Assembly (NCBI GenBank): GCA_031423495.1
Contig: JANPFP010000003.1
Location: 1 to 64,000, forward strand
Source of the DNA: JACPYM01 sp031423495
Lineage (GTDB): Bacteria > Acidobacteriota > Blastocatellia > RBC074
DNA: 64,000 nt
Direction of reading: 5' to 3'
Positions 1 to 8,408 of this stretch are shown here, piece by piece. A model generated the notes under the pieces. That model saw only the letters and a list, made by a program, of their open reading frames with translations, was not told where the DNA came from and made no database searches. How positions within the stretch are numbered: position 1 is the first letter of the stretch; each line of letters starts with the position of its first letter. Both the position numbers and the translations under genes were made by a program.

Positions 1-134
1 CAGTTACTGCACCCCATTGACGCGTGCTGGTTAAGTCGGCGATTTGTAATTGCATGGTAGCACTTTAGCCATTGAGGCTCAGGGCTACAAGCTTAAGCGA
101 AACAACGAGTTGTGATGACGAATGCCATCGCAAC

Positions 135-239
135 ATGTCTACTACGCCGGAAGCGGTCAATACAGTTCTTCGCGCTTTGATAACGGCAATGCCCAACGAG
201 ACAAGGCAACAAGCTCGCCGTAAGCAAAGCCGCGCCTAA
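135..239 (+). CDS. small reading frame ending in an attC-like site
   Basis: A 34-residue reading frame (MSTTPEAVNTVLRAL...) whose TAA stop lies inside the GCCTAAC box of the palindrome that follows. Stop codons overlapping the left end of an attC site are usual for integron gene cassettes, and this is the main reason to report it. The frame stays open upstream to about position 76 without an ATG, so the true start could be a TTG further up. No family is recognised. It could equally be the tail of a degraded gene or noncoding. Confidence 0.3.
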   Translation: MSTTPEAVNTVLRALITAMPNETRQQARRKQSRA

Positions 240-324
240 CATCAATTCCATCGGAGCGCGCGCAATTGGTCGCACTGGTAACTCCAATGGGTTTGTGCGC
301 GCTCCGGTTAATGTGGTGTTAGGC
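234..324 (+). repeat. integron attC-like palindrome
   Basis: The outer boxes are GCCTAAC (234-240, fits RYYYAAC) and GTTAGGC (318-324, fits the integrase crossover box GTTRRRY). Inside them a perfect 10-bp pairing joins CGGAGCGCGC (252-261) and GCGCGCTCCG (297-306), and an inner ATTGG/CCAAT pair extends it. The two 28-nt arms pair imperfectly, with the mismatched stretch where attC sites have their unpaired spacer. The TTAA just left of the final GTTAGGC also resembles known attC sites. The 91-nt length is in the normal range. No second attC and no integron integrase are seen, so it would be a solitary site. Confidence 0.55.
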
Positions 325-367
325 TTTGTGTATTGACTCAGCCTGTTACCTTGCATATAGCTCGCCT

Positions 368-1951
368 ATGAATTTCTCTGACATCCTTGCATTAGCTTTG
401 CGCAACTTGCGCCAGTCGAAATTGCGTACGGCGCTGACCGTCATCGGCGTGGTCGTAGGCGTCGCCGCGATCATCACGATGGTGAGTTTCGGCATCGGCT
501 TGCAGCGCAACATCATTCAACAAGCCTTCGGCAAGCTCGATGCGTTCACGGTGGTTACGGTGTTGGGGGCGGACGCCGAAGATTTGCTGGCGCTTTCAGA
601 AGGCCGCACGACGATGGATGAAAAGGCGGATAAGGCGGATGAGGAAGAACCTGAGCCTTCGCCAAGTGCGGCGGCTGTGCCGAATCAAACAAACGGCAAT
701 GAATTCGCGCGCCGTCCGCAAGCCGTGCTGGATGACGAAGCCGTGACGATGTTGCGGCAACTAAATGGCGTGACTTCTGCCGTGCCGCTGGTGACGTTCA
801 GCAGCTACGCGCGCTTTGACGGGCGGACGCGCTTTCAAACGGCGGGCGGAGCCATTCACGCAGCCGAGCCGCGCTTTCGCAATCTGTTGGCAGGCAGCGG
901 ATTCAGCGACGCCAACGTATACGAAGCCGTCGTCAACGAAACTTTCCTCACAGCCTTTTCGCCCGAAGCGTTGAAGCGCCGGCGCAATCGTCGCGGCGGT
1001 GGGCCGAATGCCGGTGGTGGTGGCGGCGGGCCGTTTCAAGCCGTACCTGATAAGACCGACGAAGAACGTACGCGTGCCGCACAGGCTGCGTTGGGCAAAG
1101 AGCTTGTCATACTCTCGCAACCGCTCGGAACTGAAGGCGCAGGCAGCGTTTTCGGCATTCCGCTGTTGATGCCGCAAAGTAACAATGCCGCTGCGCCTGC
1201 GGGTGAAGACGAAAGCCGTTTTGACAAGCTCATGTTTCGCATCGTCGGCGTACTCAAAACTGAAGGCGGCATGAATTTTTCGCCGTTTGGGAATGCCAGT
1301 TTTTACGTACCGCTGGCGCACGCCCTCCGCTTGCGCGCAGCCAATCTCACGCCGATGGAACGCATGGGCGATACGCTGGCGGGGCAAGCCGGTTATCGCG
1401 CCGTAGAGGTTCGCGTCGCCGACCCCAGCAAAATCAAACCCGTCAGCGAACTCGTCAACAACATGGGTTTTCGTGCGTTCTCGGTGACGAGCCAGCTCGA
1501 AGAAATCGAACGCATCTTTCTCATCATCAATTCGAGTCTGGCGCTGATCGGCGGCATCGCGTTGCTAGTGGCTTCGTTCGGCATTTCGAATACGATGATT
1601 ATGGCGATCCGCGAACGCACCCGCGAGATCGGCATCATGAAAGCCATCGGCGGTTCTGACGGCGAAATCATGCGCATCTTTTTTATCGAAGCCAGCTTGA
1701 TCGGGTTCTTAGGCGGCGCACTCGGCGTGTTGGCGGGTTGGGGGATTGACCGCATCGCCAACCTGCTCGCCAATCGCTATCTCACGCAACAAGCCGGGCA
1801 GAGCTTTCGCATCGTCGAATTCTTTTCGATCCCCTGGTATCTGGCAGGTGGCGCGATTTTATTCGCCGTGTTGATTAGTTTGATTGCCGCAATTTATCCG
1901 GCTTTGCGCGCGGCTAAGGTAGACCCGATTAAGGCTTTGCGTTACGAATAA
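368..1951 (+). CDS. MacB-like ABC transporter permease
   Basis: 527-residue inner-membrane permease of the MacB/FtsX type. The first membrane helix follows the typical LALRNLRQSKLRTALTVIGV start. A periplasmic region of about 340 residues follows, with acidic low-complexity and a Gly-rich patch near residues 210-230. Three C-terminal helices carry the ISNTMIMAIRERTREIGIMK motif and the ending YPALRAAKVDPIKALRYE, both hallmarks of the family. Members move macrolides, lipoproteins or peptides with a separate ATPase, and none lies next to this gene. The ATG at 368 is chosen because it begins the conserved N-terminus; the frame extends upstream to 326 into the attC-like region. Substrate unknown. 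Confidence 0.88.
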   Translation: MNFSDILALALRNLRQSKLRTALTVIGVVVGVAAIITMVSFGIGLQRNIIQQAFGKLDAFTVVTVLGADAEDLLALSEGRTTMDEKADKADEEEPEPSPSAAAVPNQTNGNEFARRPQAVLDDEAVTMLRQLNGVTSAVPLVTFSSYARFDGRTRFQTAGGAIHAAEPRFRNLLAGSGFSDANVYEAVVNETFLTAFSPEALKRRRNRRGGGPNAGGGGGGPFQAVPDKTDEERTRAAQAALGKELVILSQPLGTEGAGSVFGIPLLMPQSNNAAAPAGEDESRFDKLMFRIVGVLKTEGGMNFSPFGNASFYVPLAHALRLRAANLTPMERMGDTLAGQAGYRAVEVRVADPSKIKPVSELVNNMGFRAFSVTSQLEEIERIFLIINSSLALIGGIALLVASFGISNTMIMAIRERTREIGIMKAIGGSDGEIMRIFFIEASLIGFLGGALGVLAGWGIDRIANLLANRYLTQQAGQSFRIVEFFSIPWYLAGGAILFAVLISLIAAIYPALRAAKVDPIKALRYE

Positions 1952-1957
1952 AAAGCA

Positions 1958-2012
1958 GGCAGGAAAAAGGGGGGCAGGAAAATAGATTTCTTCCTGCCCC
2001 CTTTTTCCTGCC
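1958..2012. terminator. bidirectional hairpin terminator
   Basis: Arms 1958-1980 and 1991-2012 pair over 22 bp with one bulged G and a 10-nt loop. The arms hold runs of A and T, so it can work for both convergent genes (permease ending at 1951, isomerase ending at 2026). Confidence 0.7.
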
Positions 2013-2025
2013 GGTAACTTTTGCC

Positions 2026-2934
2026 TTATGCGCCCGCGATGATTTGGTCTACGCGCTTGCTGGTTTCGCGCAGCCAAGCCTCGTGCGTCATTTCTTTTTC
2101 CGCCGGACTGCTCTTGCCAACCTCAGTCGTAATCCATCCGTTGTAAGCAATCTCATTGATCGCCGCGCGAATCTCTTTCCAGTCAATGCTGCCTTCGCGC
2201 AACGGAACCCACTGTCGCGTATCGAACTTAAAATCCTTGATGTGAAAGCGCACGATGCGTTTGTTCAGCGCGCGAATCCATTCTTGCGGGAAGCCGTACA
2301 TCACTACGTTGCCTACATCGAAATAGGCTTTCACCCAAGGGCTTTTGAACTCGTCTACGTATTTCGCCGTGTCATAAGGCGTGAGCAAAAACTTGTTCCA
2401 AACCGGTTCGATGCCGATGACGACGCCGAGTTCTTTGGCGAGCGGAATCAGCTTGCGAATCTCTGGTTGCGAACGCTTCCACGCTTCGGGAATCGTCACT
2501 TTGGCGTTGACGACAGCCGGTACGAGCAGCACGCAATCGGCTCCCCACAGCTTCGCGTTGCGCAACGAAGCCTCCATGCGTTCGTGGCCGCGCTTGATGT
2601 CTTCCGGGTTCGGGCTTGAGAAAGGCCATTCCCAATGCCCCATATTCATCACGGAATGAATGCGCAACTTGGCCTTGTCAGAAGCCTCTTTGATCGTGTC
2701 GGCTTCTTTGGGGTCGGTGATGGTTTGCATCTCGATGCCTTCAAAGCCGGTGTCAATCACCATTTTGAATCGGTCGAGATAGCTCATCTCTTTGGGCAGC
2801 ATGTTGATGAGCGCCGATTTTTTGAGCGTACCAGTATTGGGTTGAGCAAACGAAGCAGTCGGCAACAACGAAGCGGCGGCGCTCATTGCCCCAGCCATTG
2901 TGGAAGTTTTCAGAAAGTCTCTGCGATTGGTCAT
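2026..2934 (-). CDS. Tat-exported sugar phosphate isomerase/epimerase-like protein
   Basis: 302 residues. The N-terminus MTNRRDFLKTS followed by a hydrophobic Ala-rich stretch and ASFAQ is a twin-arginine signal, so the protein is likely periplasmic. The body reads as an AP-endonuclease-2/xylose-isomerase TIM barrel: GFEGIEMQT, a middle segment with GVVIGIEPVWNKF, YFDVGNV and RFHIKDF, which supply the metal-ligand Glu, Asp and His residues of hydroxypyruvate isomerase and inosose dehydratase relatives. The end carries EIAYNGWITTEVG. Acidobacteria and Planctomycetes have many exported members of this family with unknown substrate. The gene is convergent with the permease and divergent from the acyl-CoA dehydrogenase. 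Confidence 0.85.
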   Translation of the reverse strand: MTNRRDFLKTSTMAGAMSAAASLLPTASFAQPNTGTLKKSALINMLPKEMSYLDRFKMVIDTGFEGIEMQTITDPKEADTIKEASDKAKLRIHSVMNMGHWEWPFSSPNPEDIKRGHERMEASLRNAKLWGADCVLLVPAVVNAKVTIPEAWKRSQPEIRKLIPLAKELGVVIGIEPVWNKFLLTPYDTAKYVDEFKSPWVKAYFDVGNVVMYGFPQEWIRALNKRIVRFHIKDFKFDTRQWVPLREGSIDWKEIRAAINEIAYNGWITTEVGKSSPAEKEMTHEAWLRETSKRVDQIIAGA

Positions 2935-3134
2935 AAAGTCTCCTGACAGGTTGAAACGGGTTCGATTATTAAATCGAGAGAGGGACTACGAATGTCAGCG
3001 ATTCTAAGCTCTGCTTAGGCTAGATGAAAACGATTTTGGCAAAGCTCTGAAGTCTCGTATAAGATGCCGAATGAATGACCATTCAGTCTTTACTTATACC
3101 GCTATAACTCAATAACCGAAGGAGCAAAACCCCT

Positions 3135-4316
3135 GTGGCACAAGCACAAATGCAAGCTGAGAAATATATTGCGCAACCGCTGACCGTGTTGAATGACGAA
3201 GAACAAATGTTCGCCAAAAGCGTCCGCGAGTTCGCTGAGGCTGAAGTGAAGCCTTACGTGCGCGAGATGGACGAGCAGCAAAAGCTCAAGCCCGAAATTC
3301 TGAAAAAGTGTTTTGAACTCGGCGTGATGGGCATTGAGCCGGGCGAAGAGTTTGGCGGATCGGGCGGTACGTTTTTTATGGCCTGCCTCGCCATCGAAGA
3401 ACTCGCGCGCGTAGACGCTTCGTTGAGCGTGTGCGTAGACGTGAACAATACGTTGGTCATCAATGCGTTTATGAATTACGCGAACGACGCGGTGCGCCAA
3501 AAATACTTGCCGCGTTTGTGCGCCGATACGGTTGGCGCTTATTGCCTCAGCGAAGCCGGTTCCGGTTCTGATGCTTTCGCGTTGCAAACGCGCGCGGAAG
3601 ATAAGGGCGATCACTGGTCGCTCAACGGACGCAAGATGTGGATCACCAACGGCAACGAAGCTGACATCTTCATCGTGTTTGCCAGCATTGATTTGAGCAA
3701 AGGATACAAAGGCATCACGGCGTTTGTCGTCGAACGCGGCTTTGCTGGTTTCACCGTCGGCAAGAAAGAAGACAAGCTGGGCATTCGCGCATCGTCTACG
3801 TGTGAGTTGCTGTTCGATAACTGCGTCGTGCCGAAAGACAACGTGATTGGCGAAGTAGGCAAGGGCTACAAAATCGCTATCGAAACGCTGAACGAAGGCC
3901 GCATCGGCATCGGCGCGCAAATGGTCGGCTTGGCGCAAGGCGCTTATGAAGCCGCGCTGGCTTATACGAAAGAGCGCAAGCAATTCGGGCAGCGCATCGC
4001 GGACTTTCAAGGCGTACAGTTCCAACTCGCCGAAATGGCGGTCAAGCTCGAAGCCGCGCGCTTGATGGTTTACAACGCGGCGCGACTGAAAGACGCCAAG
4101 CTGCCTTTCATTAAACAGGCAGCGATGGCGAAGCTGTTTTCATCGGAAGTCGCGGAAGAAATCGCTTCGCTCGCGGTGAATTTATTCGGCGGGTATGGTT
4201 ACGTGAAAGACTATCCGGTCGAGAAATTTTACCGCGATTGCAAGATCGGCCAGATTTATGAAGGTACGTCGAACATGCAGAAACAGACGATTGCGAAGAT
4301 GTTGATTGCGGAATGA
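3135..4316 (+). CDS. acyl-CoA dehydrogenase
   Basis: 393-residue FAD enzyme for alpha,beta-dehydrogenation of acyl-CoA in fatty-acid or branched-chain amino-acid breakdown. Visible family features are YCLSEAGSGSDAFAL and WITNGNEADIFIVFA (flavin and substrate binding), QFGQRIADFQGVQFQLAEM, and the C-terminal GGYGYVKDYPVEKFYRDCKI, then QIYEGTSNMQKQTIAKML, with the usual position of the catalytic Glu in YEGTS. The length is normal for short-chain/butyryl-CoA type enzymes. A GTG start at 3135 is preferred because AAGGAG ends 10 nt upstream; the next ATG at 3150 would also give a plausible protein. No electron-transfer flavoprotein genes are adjacent. Confidence 0.93.
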   Translation: MAQAQMQAEKYIAQPLTVLNDEEQMFAKSVREFAEAEVKPYVREMDEQQKLKPEILKKCFELGVMGIEPGEEFGGSGGTFFMACLAIEELARVDASLSVCVDVNNTLVINAFMNYANDAVRQKYLPRLCADTVGAYCLSEAGSGSDAFALQTRAEDKGDHWSLNGRKMWITNGNEADIFIVFASIDLSKGYKGITAFVVERGFAGFTVGKKEDKLGIRASSTCELLFDNCVVPKDNVIGEVGKGYKIAIETLNEGRIGIGAQMVGLAQGAYEAALAYTKERKQFGQRIADFQGVQFQLAEMAVKLEAARLMVYNAARLKDAKLPFIKQAAMAKLFSSEVAEEIASLAVNLFGGYGYVKDYPVEKFYRDCKIGQIYEGTSNMQKQTIAKMLIAE

Positions 4317-4541
4317 GGCTGAAATCTCAAGTGAAGTGAGAGGTTGAGCGTTGTTTGTTTACAGACATGCAGGTGCCTGCTTTCGCGCACTCAGGCTGCG
4401 CTATAGACTTGAAGATTATTGCATCAACCCATTTGCTGCTATCATCGGCCTTGCGGAAAGCCTTATACATTGAAGAGGCTCGTCGGGTTGAAACTGTAAG
4501 CGACTGACGCCCATAGTCAGGCCGTTAGTTGGCGTTAGACG

Positions 4542-4557
4542 TGGCTCGCGTATTGCT
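4542..4557 (+). promoter_or_regulatory. sigma-54 promoter candidate
   Basis: TGGCTC-N5-TTGCT matches the -24/-12 consensus TGGCAC-N5-TTGCW at all but one base, with the exact spacing. It lies about 60 bp before the first gene of the metal locus (4616). A sigma-54 activator is encoded in the same locus, which strengthens the call. Confidence 0.5.
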
Positions 4558-4615
4558 CCGAGAAAATGAGTTGATTGGTGAGTGCTTCCGATACGTCTTA
4601 AACAACGAACGATAT

Positions 4616-5038
4616 ATGCAAAAGCGCGGGAAACAAGCAGGGAAAGTGGCAGCGGTGATTGTGAGCATTGCGTTGCTCGCGGCTCCGTTATGCAGCATCG
4701 CTTGTGCCGACACCAGCTTTTTCGCTTTTTTGACGACGGAAACGGTTGAGCGTGGCAGTCAATCACACCACTGCCATCAGTCGTCTGCACAACCTGATAA
4801 TCAGACCACTCCGCCACCAGAGCATCATTCGCATCATTGCGCCGATCATCAGGCAGCTTTGCTTTTCACCGTCAACGGCACCTTTTCTGCTCTGAGCAGC
4901 ATCGTGTTGATTCAGCCTTATCTGCCCGTGCCGTTTACCGCGTTGCTGACAAATCAACCACAAGCTCGGCATAGAGGCTGGCGGGATTCGCTCAAAGCGC
5001 CGCCGCACCCGCAACAACGCGCCATCTTAAGAATCTAG
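4616..5038 (+). CDS. His-rich secreted protein of the metal locus
   Basis: 140-residue protein with a positively charged start (MQKRGKQAGK), a hydrophobic signal helix and a likely cleavage near CSIACADT. After the signal a His-rich segment (SHHCHQSS and HHSHHCADH, about residues 50-80) could bind copper or another soft metal. A second hydrophobic stretch follows (FSALSSIVLIQPYLPVPFTALL). The open frame begins at 4529, but the ATG at 4616 starts the signal peptide. It is the first gene before the TolC-type channel and sits behind a sigma-54 promoter candidate. Its family is not recognised. A role as a periplasmic metal binder or sensor is inference from composition and place. Confidence 0.65.
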   Translation: MQKRGKQAGKVAAVIVSIALLAAPLCSIACADTSFFAFLTTETVERGSQSHHCHQSSAQPDNQTTPPPEHHSHHCADHQAALLFTVNGTFSALSSIVLIQPYLPVPFTALLTNQPQARHRGWRDSLKAPPHPQQRAILRI

Positions 5039-5166
5039 TTCTCCTTTTTCAGCCTGCACTCGCAGCAGCAAGCGTATTTGTGCAGAGGCATTCAGTGTGC
5101 CTCCGTTCGCGCTTTTGCCGCCGCATGTTTCATTACTCAACAAAATCAGAAGGAGTACTCAGTACT

Positions 5167-6576
5167 ATGCATTGTCTTTTTTCAGGCACAGTGCGGCGGC
5201 AAGGTGCAAACACTTTGTTATCCCGCGTGCTTTTCCTGGCACTGTCGCTAATGGCGTTCACCGGACAATTTCAAGCGCAAACGCCCTCGCCAACTTCACC
5301 GAATAACAACCCACCAACAGCGCAGCCAATGATGACGTTGGCCGAGCTTGAGCGCATGGCGTTGGAGGGCAATCCAACGCTGGGGCAAGCTGAAGCCGCG
5401 ATTCGCGCCGCTGAAGGTCGCCGCGTGCAAGCCGGATTGATGCCTAATCCAGTCGTGGGTTATGCGGGCAATGAGTTCGCTTTTCGCGCCTTCGGCGATA
5501 AGAGCGAACATCTGGGATTTATTGAACAGACCATTCCGCTGGGCGGGAAGCTCGGCAAGAGCCGCGCCATTTTTGCGCAGGAGAAAAACCAGTCAGAGCA
5601 GGACGCCGCCGCGCAAAAGCAACGGATTCTCAATGCCGTGCGGATGCTTTTCTATCAAGCCCTGGGAGCGCAAGAGTTGGTCGAAGTTCGCACGCAATTG
5701 GCGAAGCTGGCGCGGGATGCGGTCAAGACCACCAACGAGCTTTTTAATGTCGGTCAGGCAGACCGCCCCGATGCAGCGCAAATCAGAATAGAGGCCGAAC
5801 GCGCGGAACTCGATCTGATTATGGCTGAGAACGAGCGCGATCAGGTTTGGCAGGAATTATCCGCTGTCATTGGCAATCTGTTTCTCAAACCTACGCGATT
5901 GATGGGCGAGTTAGACAAAGGGCTGCCCGTACTCAATCAGGAAGAGTTGTTGACCAACCTAATCGCCAACAGCCCGGAACTGAAACGCGCACGGATTGGA
6001 GTCGAACGCTCAAAAGCATCACTCATTCGCGCCAAAGCTGAGACTGCGCCTGATCTCTTTTTGCGCGGCGCTTTCGGATACAACCGCGAGTTGCTGGAGC
6101 GAGAGATTGCCCTGAATCGTCGGACTGGGCCGGAAGCCGCCGTCGAGATTGGGCTGCGCATTCCGCTCTGGAATCGCAATCAGGGCGGCATCGCTAGCGC
6201 CAGCGCCGAGATGGACATGGCCGAGCGTGAAGTGCGGCGCGTCGAGTTGCTGTTGCGCGCGCGCTTTGCGTCTTCCTATCGGACATACCTGAACGCCATG
6301 CGCGTGGCAACGCAGTACGAAAAGCAAATCGTCCCGCAGGCGCAAAACGCTTACGATTTGTATCGCAACAACTTTCGCCAGATGGCAGCGGCTTATCCGC
6401 AGGTGTTAATCGCACAGCGGACGCTCTTTCAGGTGCGGGTCGAATACGTTCACGCGCTGGTCAATACCTGGCAGAACGCAGTGTTGCTGCGTGGATACCT
6501 GCTCAACGGCGCGCTGGATGCGCCGGGCGGCCAGAGCGGAATGACGATGGAAGCGAATGCGAATGACCGCGATTAA
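5167..6576 (+). CDS. TolC/CusC-family outer-membrane efflux protein
   Basis: 469 residues with an N-terminal signal (VLFLALSLMAFTGQFQAQ) and two outer-membrane efflux repeats: MTLAELERMALEGNPTLGQAEAAIRAAEG opens the first, and LLTNLIANSPELKRARIGVE the second. Long coiled-coil alpha-hairpins follow each. This is the channel that joins RND pumps and adaptors to the outside, and CzcC/CusC-like members export heavy metals. No RND pump or adaptor gene is adjacent, so the partner must be elsewhere. The ATG at 5167 is selected for its AGAAGGAG 12 nt upstream and for placing the signal peptide close to the start. Likely co-transcribed with the His-rich gene and the oxidase. Confidence 0.88.
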   Translation: MHCLFSGTVRRQGANTLLSRVLFLALSLMAFTGQFQAQTPSPTSPNNNPPTAQPMMTLAELERMALEGNPTLGQAEAAIRAAEGRRVQAGLMPNPVVGYAGNEFAFRAFGDKSEHLGFIEQTIPLGGKLGKSRAIFAQEKNQSEQDAAAQKQRILNAVRMLFYQALGAQELVEVRTQLAKLARDAVKTTNELFNVGQADRPDAAQIRIEAERAELDLIMAENERDQVWQELSAVIGNLFLKPTRLMGELDKGLPVLNQEELLTNLIANSPELKRARIGVERSKASLIRAKAETAPDLFLRGAFGYNRELLEREIALNRRTGPEAAVEIGLRIPLWNRNQGGIASASAEMDMAEREVRRVELLLRARFASSYRTYLNAMRVATQYEKQIVPQAQNAYDLYRNNFRQMAAAYPQVLIAQRTLFQVRVEYVHALVNTWQNAVLLRGYLLNGALDAPGGQSGMTMEANANDRD

Positions 6577-6612
6577 TTGAGGCATAACGTTTTTATTTGA
6601 GGAGTTATTGCA

Positions 6613-8343
6613 ATGGAAAATATGAATTGGATGAGAAGAAAATTTTTGCAGGCTTCGAGTCTGCTGGGCGCAGGGCTTGCGTTGAATCAGACGGCAGCGG
6701 CGCAACACGAAGGCCATCAGATGCCGAAACCGGAACCGAAGAAGACGATGGGCAAGCCGCAATCAGATAAGACGCCGATGCCTGAACACGATCACGCCAA
6801 GATGATGGCGGAACAGGCGAAAGCGGCAACCGGCCAATACGTACCGGTGCAAACGCCCGACCTGCCGAAGCTCGAATACACGATGGACAACGGCGTTAAA
6901 GTCTTCAACCTGCGCGCCGAAGTCGTGCATTGCGAGATTATGCCGAAAACCCACATGGGGCCGGCGCGCAAGATGTGGGCGTGGGGTTACAACGGCAGCG
7001 TACCGGGGCCGATGATCGAAGTCGTCGAAGGCGACCGCGTGCGCGTCATCTTCGAGAACAAACTGCCCGAAGCGACAACGGTGCATTGGCACGGGCTGGA
7101 AATACCGATTGAGATGGACGGCACTCCTTACATCAGTCAGCCGATGGTTGAACCAGGCGGCATGTTCATTTACGAATTCACCGTCCATCAAAACGGCACG
7201 TTTTTCTATCACTCGCATGGCGCAATGCAGGAGATGCTGGGGATGATCGGCATGTTCGTCATCCATCCCAAAACGCCGCACACCCCGCGTTGCGATAAAG
7301 ACTTCGCCATGATCTTGCAAGGGTGGGCGTTGCTGCCCAACAACGATGTACCAAACACGTTTGCGATGGAATTCAACTGGCTCACACTCAACGGCAAATC
7401 TGCGCCCGCCACCACGCCCTTGATTGTGAAGAAGGGCGAGCGCGTGCGCATTCGCCTGGTTAATCTCGGCATGGATCATCATCCAATTCACTTGCACGGC
7501 GTGCAGTTTTACGTGACAGGAACCGAGGGCGGGCGAATTCCTGAATCGGCGTGGTTTCCCGGCAACACGGCGATTGTCGGCGTAGCGCAGGCGCGCGATG
7601 TCGAATTCATTGCGCAATACGAAGGCGACTGGATGCTGCACTGTCACTTGCCGCACCACATGATGAACCAGATGGTTTCAATGGTCGGCCCGATGGCGAT
7701 GTCGCACGGCAGCGGTTCGCAGACGGGTCTGGGTATGGAAGAAGGCATGGGCGTGGTTCGCAAGGGTCATGCCTTGAGTGATGAAATGGGGCCCGGGTTC
7801 GGGCGCGGTATGGGGATGACGACCGCCGAGCAAAGCGCGTCGCACGCAGTCGGGCAAACGGCTGCGCTGCCGATTCTGCTCACTCCGCAGGCCGGGTTGT
7901 ATTCGTGTCCGATGCACCCCGAAGTGAAATCCGACAAAGAAGGCAAGTGCCCGAAATGCAATATGACGATGGTCAAACAGCAAGTGCAGGAAATCTTCGC
8001 CTGTCCGATGCACCCGGAAGTGGTTTCGACCAAAGCTGGCTCATGTCCGAAATGCAATATGGCGCTAGTAAAAAAACAACGCGCCGCTGTCGCTCTGACA
8101 GAAGAGGATAAGAAGAAAATTCCCGGTTATCCGCAAGACGAAATGATGATGATGATTGTGGATGAGGATGTCGTGAAACCCGAAACCTGGGGACTCGCGC
8201 CGGGCTGGACGGCTTCGATGATGGGGATGATGAATCTGGTGCGTGTGCTGCCGGAAGAGAAGTACGACAAAATCATGGCGATGATCAAAGAGGGGAAAAC
8301 CGACAAGCCCAAGCCTGCGGCTGAGCACAAACACGGCGAATAG
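6613..8343 (+). CDS. multicopper oxidase with two C-terminal heavy-metal-binding domains
   Basis: 576 residues. MRRKFLQASSLLGAG is a Tat-type signal. The cupredoxin core has all four copper-binding clusters: TTVHWHGLEIP, FFYHSHGAMQEM, HHPIHLHGVQF and WMLHCHLPHHMMNQM, so type 1 and trinuclear copper sites look intact. The core ends near residue 360. A Met/Gly/His-rich linker follows, then two copies of the YHS-like heavy-metal module (YSCPMHPEV...CPKCNM and FACPMHPEV...CPKCNM, near residues 430-490). That module is usually found on CopA ATPases and CusB adaptors. The enzyme probably oxidises periplasmic Cu(I) as in CopA/CueO. SD GAGGAG precedes the ATG. The Met-rich tail (MMMMIV, MMGMMN) may bind more copper. 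Confidence 0.9.
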   Translation: MENMNWMRRKFLQASSLLGAGLALNQTAAAQHEGHQMPKPEPKKTMGKPQSDKTPMPEHDHAKMMAEQAKAATGQYVPVQTPDLPKLEYTMDNGVKVFNLRAEVVHCEIMPKTHMGPARKMWAWGYNGSVPGPMIEVVEGDRVRVIFENKLPEATTVHWHGLEIPIEMDGTPYISQPMVEPGGMFIYEFTVHQNGTFFYHSHGAMQEMLGMIGMFVIHPKTPHTPRCDKDFAMILQGWALLPNNDVPNTFAMEFNWLTLNGKSAPATTPLIVKKGERVRIRLVNLGMDHHPIHLHGVQFYVTGTEGGRIPESAWFPGNTAIVGVAQARDVEFIAQYEGDWMLHCHLPHHMMNQMVSMVGPMAMSHGSGSQTGLGMEEGMGVVRKGHALSDEMGPGFGRGMGMTTAEQSASHAVGQTAALPILLTPQAGLYSCPMHPEVKSDKEGKCPKCNMTMVKQQVQEIFACPMHPEVVSTKAGSCPKCNMALVKKQRAAVALTEEDKKKIPGYPQDEMMMMIVDEDVVKPETWGLAPGWTASMMGMMNLVRVLPEEKYDKIMAMIKEGKTDKPKPAAEHKHGE

Positions 8344-8364
8344 TCTTTAAGCGATACACCCTAA

Positions 8365-8391
8365 GCGGCGCAGCCTGACCGGCTGCGCCGC
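8365..8391 (+). terminator. intergenic GC hairpin
   Basis: Perfect 11-bp stem (8365-8375 with 8381-8391) and 5-nt loop, followed by ATATTTT. It may terminate or attenuate transcription between the oxidase and the beta-propeller gene. Confidence 0.55.
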
Positions 8392-8408
8392 ATATTTTGG
8401 AAGCCAAT

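Noticed and set aside
93..356. 87-residue minus-strand frame at the left end
   Set aside because: It runs straight through the attC-like palindrome and has no protein-like composition.
4500..4545. attC-like GTTAGAC near 4533
   Set aside because: No RYYYAAC partner box and no palindrome upstream.
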